64,000 nt of DNA. Origin: Pseudobythopirellula maris. GTDB lineage: Bacteria > Planctomycetota > Planctomycetia > Pirellulales > Lacipirellulaceae. The stretch is taken from assembly GCF_007859945.1 (NCBI RefSeq), contig NZ_SJPQ01000002.1, forward strand, positions 536,279 through 600,278. The letters run 5' to 3'. The notes beneath the pieces are model-generated. The model was given only the letters and a program-made list of their open reading frames with translations. It did not search any database and was not told the origin of the DNA. Position 1 is the stretch's first letter, and every line of letters starts with the position of its first letter. A program made the translations under genes and the position numbers. This document shows positions 57,807-64,000 of this stretch, one piece after another.

Positions 57807-58175
57807 ATGGCGAAGAAATCCGCACCCAAGAAGCCCGCACCGAAGACCAACGGCGCCTCGAAAGCCGTCACCAAGAAGGCCGCCCCCAAGAAATCTGCCG
57901 CGAAAAAGCCCGCGAAAGTCAAAGCTCCCGCCAGCGAGAAGTCGCCGAGCAAAACGGCTGCGACGCCGATGTTGTCGGAGGAACTCATCGGCCGCACCGC
58001 CGGCGAGGTTTGGGGCGTGCTCGCCGCCGACGGCGAGCAGACACTCGCCGCGGTGAAAAAACGGGTGATGGCGCCGGGCGACGTGGTCATGGCGTCGATC
58101 GGCTGGCTCGCGCGTGAAGGGAAGCTCACCTTCAAGACGAGCGGCAGGAGCCTCAAGCTCTCGCTGCGGGGCTGA
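57807..58175 (+). CDS. Winged-helix protein with histone-H1-like tail
   Basis: 122 residues. Residues 1-53 are almost only Lys, Ala, Pro and Ser (APKKPAPKTNGASKAVTKKA, then APKKSAAKKPAKVKAPASEK), like bacterial histone-H1/Hc1 tails. Residues 55-122 are a compact domain, SEELIGRTAGEVWGVLAADG EQTLAAVKKRV then VVMASIGWLAREGKLTFKTS, which fits the small DUF2582-type winged helix. A non-specific DNA- or RNA-binding chromatin protein is a reasonable guess. Preceded by GGAG. Single gene, convergent with a DUF1559 gene. Confidence 0.8.
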   Translation: MAKKSAPKKPAPKTNGASKAVTKKAAPKKSAAKKPAKVKAPASEKSPSKTAATPMLSEELIGRTAGEVWGVLAADGEQTLAAVKKRVMAPGDVVMASIGWLAREGKLTFKTSGRSLKLSLRG

Positions 58176-58196
58176 GCCGCTCAGCCGGCGCGCGGC

Positions 58197-59240
58197 TCAG
58201 TAACCTTGCGATGTCCGCGTCGCCATCTCGGTCCACACGCTCGGCTCCACGGCGTCGGGCGTGAACCGCACGGCGCCGTCGGCCATCGCGGTGTTCACCC
58301 CGCCCGGGTGCAGGCTTCGCGCGGCTCGCCACCCGAACGGCGTGAACAGCGCGTCGAGGTCGGCGCCGAGGATCACGCCGATGCAATCGTGCTCCGCCGA
58401 GTTCGGCGTGGCGTGGTGATTGTAGAGCGCCGCGCGGTACTCACCGTTCGCCCAGGAGAACCCGCGCGGGTCTTCGAGGTTCCAGCTGTTCGAGGCGGCG
58501 CACGCGCTGTCGCTCAGCGGCGCCTGCGAGATGAACTTGTACTCGTACCGGGCGTCGTGCGAGGCGGCCTCTTGGCCGCGTGTCGGCTGGCCCAGCAAAC
58601 TCTCGCTGGCGAGCACCGTCTTGCTGAGCCCGTCGACCACCTGGCCCGGACGCACGCGCGAGTTCACGTGGAACAAGCCGTCGGTCACGAGCGGCGAGCC
58701 CTCCAGCGGCGGGCTCCCTTCGATCGGCGCCCCCAAGCCCGACCCGGTACAGACGGCGTAGTTCGTCGGCCCGAAGCGTTCGCTCACCGGTCGACCCAGG
58801 TCGCTCGGGCAGAGGAACTCGTTGATCGCCACCGACACCGGCTCAATGTTGTCGGGCGACAATTCAAAATTCGCCAGGTAAAGCGGCTGTGACAGGTCGA
58901 GCGCCTGATAGGCGGGGCCGTTGTCGAGGTACGGAAGCAGGTGCGCAAGCGCCGACCAGCGGAAGAACGTCCACGGAGTCGACGCCGAGTCGGGATACTC
59001 CTGGGCGACCGAGCCGGGCGGGAAGACGCCCTGCGACGCCACGTAGTTCTGCGTCGCCAGCGCGATCTGCCGCAGGTTGTTCACGCACGAGGTGCGCCGC
59101 GACGACTCGCGAGCCGACTGCACGGCGGGCAGCAGCAACGCGACCAACAGGCCGACGATCGCGATCACGACCAGCAGCTCCACCAGGGTGAAACCGGCGC
59201 GGAGATCGCGGGAGTCGCGGCGTCGCGGGTCGATTTTCAA
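58197..59240 (-). CDS. DUF1559 pseudopilin-like protein
   Basis: 347 residues, MKIDPRRRDSRDLRAGFTLV ELLVVIAIVGLLVALLLPAV: a prepilin cleavage site before Phe and a long hydrophobic helix. The second block, QSARESSRRTSCVNNLRQIA LATQNYVASQGVFPPGS, and the C-terminal RSLHPGGVNTAMADGAVRFT (His followed by Asp-Gly) define the family. It overlaps the preceding PEP-CTERM gene by four bases (ATGA), so the two are translationally coupled. This suggests the pilin-like protein acts with that surface protein, perhaps in its export or assembly. Function unproved. Confidence 0.93.
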   Translation of the reverse strand: MKIDPRRRDSRDLRAGFTLVELLVVIAIVGLLVALLLPAVQSARESSRRTSCVNNLRQIALATQNYVASQGVFPPGSVAQEYPDSASTPWTFFRWSALAHLLPYLDNGPAYQALDLSQPLYLANFELSPDNIEPVSVAINEFLCPSDLGRPVSERFGPTNYAVCTGSGLGAPIEGSPPLEGSPLVTDGLFHVNSRVRPGQVVDGLSKTVLASESLLGQPTRGQEAASHDARYEYKFISQAPLSDSACAASNSWNLEDPRGFSWANGEYRAALYNHHATPNSAEHDCIGVILGADLDALFTPFGWRAARSLHPGGVNTAMADGAVRFTPDAVEPSVWTEMATRTSQGY

Positions 59241-60532
59241 AACGCGCTTTCTCTGCGGGTCGGGCGGTTACTTCGCCGGAGCCGTATCGCCATCAACGAC
59301 AACACGCCGAGGGCCAGGGCGTGCGGCTCGGGCACGGCGGCCAAGGCGGGGGGCGTCGCAGGGAGAGCCAGCGCGATCGAGGTCATCGCCGGCAGCCCGT
59401 CGGCCACCACCCGCAGCAGGTTGCCATCGAAATCATACTCGAGAATCGCCCCCCGGTTGTCGGGGCGCCGGGTGAGGCCCATCGTGCTCACCAGCACGGT
59501 CCCCCCGTCGGTCACGGTCATGCCCGAGGGGAAGTTGCTCGCGTACTGCTCGTCGACGCCGTCGGGCAACGGGTCGGGGATCTCGGGCGGGGTGACGGCC
59601 CATTCGGTCAGGTCCGACCCGTCCAACGCGAAGCTGACGATCTTGTTCCCCAAGAAGTCGGTCGCCAGCAGCCGGGCGGTCTCGCCCAGGTGGTCACGCC
59701 ACACGGTGAAGTCGGCGGCGTCGACCACGCCGTCGCCGTTGCCGTCGGCGGCCGGGTCATTCGTTCCGAAGGCATCGACCCACACGTCGTGGTCCGCCGA
59801 GGTGACCGTCCCGTCGCCGTCGTAGTCTCCCGGCGCCCGGGTGTAAGCCAGGCTCGTGGCGCCGTTGAATTCTTCGGGGTCTTGATCGCGGGTGACGAGC
59901 GTCGTGACTTGGCCGTCTTTGATGAGTTCGACGCCGCCGTCGCCGAACGTGCTGAAGTTGCCCACGTCGACTGCGATGCCACCGCCCGGCGCGAAGGCCA
60001 TGCCGCCCGGCAGCACGAGGCCGTTGGCGAGGCTGGCCCCGCGGTCTCCCATCGGGTCGAACGTCGCCACCCCGCCCGTGAGCGTCGAGGCGTAGAGCGT
60101 GCCGTCTTCTTCGAAGAGCAGTGATTGCGGTCCATTGAGAAACGAGAACCGGGCGAACACCCCCGGGTCGTTGCCGGCCGCGCCCATCGGCGAGCCGTCG
60201 ACGCCACTGAACCGCAGGATGTTCCTGCCCGCCGCCACGTACAGGTTGCCGTCGTGCGGCCCCACCGCGATGTCGTTGGGGAAAGACATGCCCGCCGCTC
60301 CCTCGGGCACGAAGGTCGACGCTATGCCGGTCGAGAGGTCGATCCGCATCACACCGTGAAGCGTGGGGTCCTCGTCCTCCTCGGCCACGCCGAAGTAGCT
60401 GGTGGCGTAAACGTACTGCTGCGCCGCAGCACGCGGCGCGGCCAGCAACAACAGCGTCAAGCCGCACGCCGCCAGTACCTTAGCAGCCAGTGCCCTAGCA
60501 GCCGGTTTAGTCTCTCGAACAGATCGCAACAT
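59237..60532 (-). CDS. Exported beta-propeller-like PEP-CTERM protein with dockerin-like repeats
   Basis: 431 residues. Signal peptide ends near AAPRAAAQ. The body reads like an NHL/SMP-30-type propeller: TLHGVMRIDLSTGIASTFVP, NDIAVGPHDGNLYVAAGRNI LRFSG, FNGATSLAYTR. In the middle, GDYDGDGTVTSADHDVWVDA and GNGDGVVDAADFTVWRDHLG are two dockerin-like calcium loops. The end AVPEPHALALGVLSLMAIRL RRSNR is a PEP-CTERM signal. The stop overlaps the DUF1559 gene by four bases. GGAG lies before the ATG. It is probably a surface protein; ligand unknown. Confidence 0.87.
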   Translation of the reverse strand: MLRSVRETKPAARALAAKVLAACGLTLLLLAAPRAAAQQYVYATSYFGVAEEDEDPTLHGVMRIDLSTGIASTFVPEGAAGMSFPNDIAVGPHDGNLYVAAGRNILRFSGVDGSPMGAAGNDPGVFARFSFLNGPQSLLFEEDGTLYASTLTGGVATFDPMGDRGASLANGLVLPGGMAFAPGGGIAVDVGNFSTFGDGGVELIKDGQVTTLVTRDQDPEEFNGATSLAYTRAPGDYDGDGTVTSADHDVWVDAFGTNDPAADGNGDGVVDAADFTVWRDHLGETARLLATDFLGNKIVSFALDGSDLTEWAVTPPEIPDPLPDGVDEQYASNFPSGMTVTDGGTVLVSTMGLTRRPDNRGAILEYDFDGNLLRVVADGLPAMTSIALALPATPPALAAVPEPHALALGVLSLMAIRLRRSNRPTRRESAF

Positions 60533-60887
60533 CCAGGTGTCTCTCCATTGACGCGTCGAGCAAGCCGGGCTCTCAGGCGACCCGGCTGGGTGTCGAAGCC
60601 CTACGCGGGAGAAACCAGTCTGGTTCGGACCTCCGTGCGAATAAAGTGTTGCATCGCACCGCCTGCGATAGTTCTGTGGTTTTCAGCTACATGCTGCGGG
60701 CATCTGCCGCCCCCGGACGGGGGAGTAGTGACTCCGGTCACTGCAAACCACACCTCGCAGATAACAACCGATCAAGCCTGCTTCACAAATCATGGCGAGC
60801 CGGCGGCGTAAGCCGGCGGAGACTTAGCAGCTCGCCGCACGTCATCCGCTCCAGCCCACGCCGACAGCTCGCCAGCTAGCGCATGAA
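60533..60887. other. Intergenic region
   Basis: 355 nt between two same-strand PEP-CTERM genes. GCCGGCGGCGTAAGCCGGC near 60795-60813 is a hairpin similar to the one at 14636. No gene seen; the promoter of the gene at 59237-60532 should lie in the left part. Confidence 0.4.
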
Positions 60888-62279
60888 TCATCTTGACCGT
60901 CGCACGGCGGCCGCGATCAATCCGGCGAGCAACGCCCAAGCGGTCGCGGGCTCTGGCACACCGCCCGTCAGAGCGGGTGGGGCCTGGTCGCCAAAGCGGT
61001 CGGCCCAAAACTGGCGGTCGAGGTCGTCGACCACGAAGTCGCCGTTGCCGTCGGCCGTGAGGTCCATCCGGGCGAAGCCGCCGAGCGTGTGGCTCGCCAC
61101 GGCGTCGCGCCACACCGTGAAGTCGGCCGCGTCGACCGTGCCGTTGCCGTTGTAGTCGCCCGCGATGCGCGGCGCGGCGGGTACGGTGACGAACTGGTCG
61201 CCGGCGATCGCCGACAGGTCGACCCCCGCGGGCGAGCCGAGGTTGCCTTGCAGCACGCCGTCGCCGGCGAACTGGTTCGACACGTGGCTGTGCGACCCGT
61301 TGCCAATGAAGGCCACGAGCCGCAACGGGCTCGGCACGCCGGTGAGCGTGCGGTTGATCGTTGACAGCGGGATCGAGAACGAGAGCCCGGTGCGAGCCGT
61401 GCCGGGGTCGCTCATCGTGGCGCCGGCGCCACCCTCCACCCCCTGCGTGTTGCTGTTGTCGATGCCCATCAGCAGGCCGACGTCGTTGAGCAGGTCGCGG
61501 TGGCCCTTGGCGTTCGTCGGGTCGTTCACGGTGTCGACCGGCTCGGCGAACTCGTGCTCGGGCGGGTCGCAGGCGTTGTCGTCGGGGCCCAAGCAGCCGT
61601 TGTTGAGCTGGTCGATCGGGGCGTAAGAGGGCTGCCCGGGCAGCGGGCTACCTCCAGAGGATTGGTACTGAAAGCCGATCTCGCTCTTCTTGCCAGCGGG
61701 CCCGGCGGTCAGGTCGGCGTAGTACGAGGTGAGCGTCCACGCGGTGATCGGGTCGGCGCCGAACGTGTGCTCGCCGTTGGAGAACGTGAGGAAGTGGTCG
61801 GCCTCGAAGCCGTCGTCGAACTTCAGCCCGTCGAGTCCCTGCAACGCGCCGGCGCTCGTCCCGGCGCCGGGGCAGCAGTAGGGATCGACCCCCGCGGGGG
61901 CGTTGGCGCCGTCGACAACGTTCATGCCGCCCGGCTCGGAGTCGATGAAGATGTTGAGCTTGTTGAAATTGCTCTCGAGGTTGCCCGCCACCAAGACGTT
62001 CAGCCGACCGCTGTCGACGTTGGCCGCCACGTAATCGATCTCCGAGCCGCCCACGGCGTAACGGGCGTCGCCGTTCGTGGCGTCGCCGTACTGCGTGGCG
62101 GTGTTCTGCACCGAGAGCGGGGCGCCGTAAATGCTGGGGTAATACTGCCCGTTTAACTTGGGCAATTGCGCTACGGCGGGAGCCGAGGTGAACGACGCGG
62201 CCAGCAGCACAGCCAGCTGCAGAGCGATTCCTAATAGAGAGGCTAACGGCGGGACATGGCGGGCACGGCTGCGCGGCAT
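60888..62279 (-). CDS. Exported PEP-CTERM protein with dockerin-like repeats
   Basis: 463 residues. Signal peptide MPRSRARHVPPLASLLGIAL then QLAVLLAASFTSAPAVAQ. The large middle part, for example LNVLVAGNLESNFNKLNIFI DSEPGGMNVV and SFSIPLSTINRTLTGVPSPL, looks like a beta-rich cell-surface module. Two dockerin-like loops (GDYNGNGTVDAADFTVWRDA and DGNGDFVVDDLDRQFWADRF) precede GGVPEPATAWALLAGLIAAA VRRSR, the PEP-CTERM signal. Function unknown. The calcium loops differ slightly from those of its neighbours, which argues against recent duplication. Confidence 0.87.
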   Translation of the reverse strand: MPRSRARHVPPLASLLGIALQLAVLLAASFTSAPAVAQLPKLNGQYYPSIYGAPLSVQNTATQYGDATNGDARYAVGGSEIDYVAANVDSGRLNVLVAGNLESNFNKLNIFIDSEPGGMNVVDGANAPAGVDPYCCPGAGTSAGALQGLDGLKFDDGFEADHFLTFSNGEHTFGADPITAWTLTSYYADLTAGPAGKKSEIGFQYQSSGGSPLPGQPSYAPIDQLNNGCLGPDDNACDPPEHEFAEPVDTVNDPTNAKGHRDLLNDVGLLMGIDNSNTQGVEGGAGATMSDPGTARTGLSFSIPLSTINRTLTGVPSPLRLVAFIGNGSHSHVSNQFAGDGVLQGNLGSPAGVDLSAIAGDQFVTVPAAPRIAGDYNGNGTVDAADFTVWRDAVASHTLGGFARMDLTADGNGDFVVDDLDRQFWADRFGDQAPPALTGGVPEPATAWALLAGLIAAAVRRSR

Positions 62280-62329
62280 CGGATCGCCCTGGGCCTAACC
62301 CTGGAGAGAAACGCCTGGGAAGAAGAGAG

Positions 62330-62400
62330 AGCGGGTGAAGGGAATCGAACCCTCGTCACTAGCTTGGGAAGCTAATGCTCTACCATTGAGCTACACCCGC
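62330..62400 (-). tRNA. tRNA-Gly (anticodon UCC)
   Basis: On the minus strand the 71-nt sequence begins GCGGGTGTAGCTCAATGGTA. The acceptor stem GCGGGTG pairs with CACCCGC, the D arm is AGCTCAATGGTAGAGC, the anticodon arm TTAGCTTCCCAAGCTAG carries TCC, and the T arm contains GGTTCGATTCC. The discriminator is T (62330), and CCA is not encoded. Confidence 0.96.
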
Positions 62401-62448
62401 ATTCGTGCGACTCACTTTAGCGAGCCGGGGGCCCCGAAGGCAAGGAGG

Positions 62449-62655
62449 TCAGCGTTTCGAGCGGCGGGAGCTGCGTTTGTGCATGCCCCCCTGGTCCGAC
62501 TCGGATCGCTTCGATCGCTCGTGCCGCGTGCTGCGGCTGCCATCGGACTTGCGGGCCGAGGCCTTCGGCCGGCTGCTGCTCCGGCGTGGGGCGTGTGGGG
62601 CGGGCGCGTCGGGCCCCTCGTCGTCCGCCGGCTCGATCGAAAAGTGGGGCTTCAT
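62449..62655 (-). CDS. Small basic Ser/Arg-rich protein
   Basis: 68 residues: MKPHFSIEPADDEGPDAPAP followed by RRSSSRPKASARKSDGSRST and ending KRSSRRSKR. An acidic N-terminus and a very basic, serine-rich C-terminus suggest nucleic-acid binding or a disordered protein. It lies between tRNA-Gly and the receiver-like gene on the same strand. It is short enough for the frame to be accidental, and overlapping frames exist, so it is only moderately supported. Confidence 0.45.
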   Translation of the reverse strand: MKPHFSIEPADDEGPDAPAPHAPRRSSSRPKASARKSDGSRSTRHERSKRSESDQGGMHKRSSRRSKR

Positions 62656-62737
62656 GGCCTCTGAGACGCGTGTGCCGAGGGCTCTCGGCGTGAACGGTTG
62701 ATCGGCATCCGAGCCTGTCGGGTGAGTTGGCTCCGTC

Positions 62738-63277
62738 TCAGTTGGCTTCGCCCAGCGACGAGGTCGCCGAAGCGGGGCTCGGCACGACCGGCGAGCCGGG
62801 GTGCGTTGTCGCTTGAATCTTCTCGGCGGAGGACCGCGCCTTCTGGCAGATCTCGGTCAGAGGCTCGTCGAGAACCGCCTCGGGCAAATACATCCACACC
62901 CCGAGCTGCCGAGCCCAGGACTCGCCCAGCGGCGATTCGCTGTCGTCGCACAGCAACAGCAGCGTCTCACGCCGCACGGCCACCCCGTCGACAAACTCCT
63001 GGTACGCCGTGCGTTGATCGGCGTCGAGTCGTTGCAGGTCAACGATCGTGAGCCCCAGGCGCCAACGCGCCACGTGGCGTTTGGCTGCCCCGGTCGAGTC
63101 ACACGCCAATGTCTCCCAGCCGGCCGCGGCAGCCGCTTTGGCGATGCCGTCGCGCCGCGAGGGATCGGCGGAGAGGATCAGGCAGTTCCACAACGAAACC
63201 GGCTGCCGGGCGTGGGGCGCCGGCCGTCGGTGAGAGGATATCTGCTTGGCCGCGAGGGCGCTATGAAGTGGGCTCAT
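62738..63277 (-). CDS. Stand-alone receiver-like protein
   Basis: 179 residues. The core NCLILSADPSRRDGIAKAAA, GWETLACDSTGAAKRHVARW, LGLTIVDLQRLDADQRTAYQ and ETLLLLCDDSESPLGESWAR follows the strand-helix plan of receivers, with the Asp of TIVDLQ in the phospho-acceptor place. The Lys of strand 5 is not evident (VWMYLPEAVLDEPL). A 25-residue lead and a Ser/Pro-rich tail flank the domain. No kinase or output domain is near. Probably a scaffold or degenerate signalling protein, like 33245-33583. The start is uncertain within the lead. Confidence 0.65.
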   Translation of the reverse strand: MSPLHSALAAKQISSHRRPAPHARQPVSLWNCLILSADPSRRDGIAKAAAAAGWETLACDSTGAAKRHVARWRLGLTIVDLQRLDADQRTAYQEFVDGVAVRRETLLLLCDDSESPLGESWARQLGVWMYLPEAVLDEPLTEICQKARSSAEKIQATTHPGSPVVPSPASATSSLGEAN

Positions 63278-63479
63278 ACGGACTCGTCGAGATAAGGGCG
63301 ACAGAAGAGCGGCGACGACAAGGCCGGCTCGGCGGGGGCAGTGCGGCCCGTGCTACGGACTCGCTCCGCCCCGCGCTGGCCTGCCGTGTGCGGGGCCGCT
63401 CCGATCATTCGGTGCGGTTCAAGGTTGGGAGGATGTGGTCTTCGGTCGCCTTTGCAGCCGCGGCTTCGCGGCGCAAGGC

Positions 63480-63665
63480 TCACCAAGACATCTTGCGGCG
63501 GCGGCGGCGGTGCAAGCCGTTGACCGACTGCGGCGACTTCGCGCGGCGGCTGGTCTGGGCGGACCGCCGACTCTTGGACGGACGGTTCTCGCCCGAATTG
63601 TTGAAGCGATCGGCGCCGTAGGCGTGCTGGTCGTTGTCGTACTCGTAGCTCTTCTCGTGGCTCAT
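63480..63665 (-). CDS. Small Arg-rich protein
   Basis: 61 residues, MSHEKSYEYDNDQHAYGADR then FNNSGENRPSKSRRSAQTSR and a C-terminus LHRRRRRKMSW. AGGAG stands seven bases before the ATG, so translation is well supported. The polar N-terminus and Arg-rich end are typical of small planctomycete proteins of unknown role, perhaps nucleic-acid binding or ribosome-associated. Confidence 0.7.
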   Translation of the reverse strand: MSHEKSYEYDNDQHAYGADRFNNSGENRPSKSRRSAQTSRRAKSPQSVNGLHRRRRRKMSW

Positions 63666-63979
63666 TGACTCGCTCCTGTAAAACGGAGGTTGAACAACGC
63701 GTTCACGACGAACGCACGCTCCCTCCTAAAGCGAGCCGTGTGCCAAAGTCATCGACCAATCGGCTCATGCGGCCTAAACCCCTTGTGGGAAAGCAGATAG
63801 AAATCTCGATGATTCGGTAGACCCTAAAAACAACCACGCGAAGGTCTCACTGTTTTGGTGAAGCCAACGAGGCCCGAATTCGCAATCGCCTAGCGGGCTA
63901 ACAACTTGCGCTGCATTTCACTCTCTTTGTGATCCTTCACCAGAGTGGTGAGGCGTTATTCGCGGTAAGCACGCAGCTT
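63666..63979. other. Intergenic, no gene seen
   Basis: 314 nt of lower GC upstream of the small Arg-rich gene. CTTCACC and GGTGAGG at about 63938-63954 form a small hairpin. No frame is supported. Confidence 0.4.
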
Positions 63980-64000
63980 TAGAGCGGTATTCGAATTGGT
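63980..64000. mobile_element. End of a second MITE-like element, cut by the window
   Basis: TAGAGCGGTATTCGAATTGG matches the right end of the element at 53242-53398 with one change. Its body lies beyond the window. Confidence 0.55.

Noticed and set aside
62405-62701. Plus-strand frame overlapping the small basic protein gene
   Set aside because: No ribosome site and Arg/Gly-rich shadow composition; the minus-strand frame is the better candidate.

Overview
The window is a high-GC chromosomal segment from a member of the Planctomycetota, most likely the Pirellulales. I infer this from the mix of families: two DUF1559 pseudopilin-like proteins, a DUF1549/DUF1501 pair, several exported proteins with PEP-CTERM tails and dockerin-like repeats, long signal peptidases, and many small basic or cysteine-rich secreted proteins. 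I ran no database search; family names come from motifs read by eye.

Layout. 1-9.4 kb: a broken GxxExxY gene at the edge, homoserine dehydrogenase, leucyl-tRNA synthetase, an intact GxxExxY gene framed by inverted repeats, glgC, a MORN-like exported protein and ftsH. 9.4-17 kb: a gene split by an in-frame stop, an orphan sugar-binding protein, lptB, two tandem signal peptidases and galE. 17-25 kb: three PEP-CTERM proteins, a DUF1559/lipoprotein pair, an OprP-like porin followed by an extremely cysteine-rich exported protein, and Hsp20. 25-37.8 kb: a thioesterase, a YhaO/YhaN-like pair whose phosphoesterase has lost its metal-binding histidines, a ComJ-like protein, a GNAT enzyme, a receiver-like protein, a large zinc protease and a degenerate kinase-fold protein. 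38-50 kb: DsbD, lysS, a low-GC interrupted FGE-like gene, a LolC/LolD-type transporter, ilvE, and two thioredoxin-fold proteins. 50-64 kb: DUF1501/DUF1549, an Old Yellow Enzyme homologue, a toxin-antitoxin pair, sdhB, a winged-helix protein with a histone-H1-like tail, a PEP-CTERM/DUF1559 overlapping pair, another PEP-CTERM protein, tRNA-Gly and three small proteins.

The most notable signals are: the apparently dead YhaO-like protein kept in translational overlap with a large membrane-anchored ATPase; a GxxExxY nuclease-like gene with near-identical 27-nt inverted repeats on both sides, plus a decayed relative; palindromic or G-rich repeats inserted in frame inside two essential aminoacyl-tRNA synthetases; a 157-bp element with terminal inverted repeats and another end at the window edge; and a family of small hairpins with a compensatory stem change. 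No rRNA, CRISPR array, integrase or complete insertion sequence was seen.
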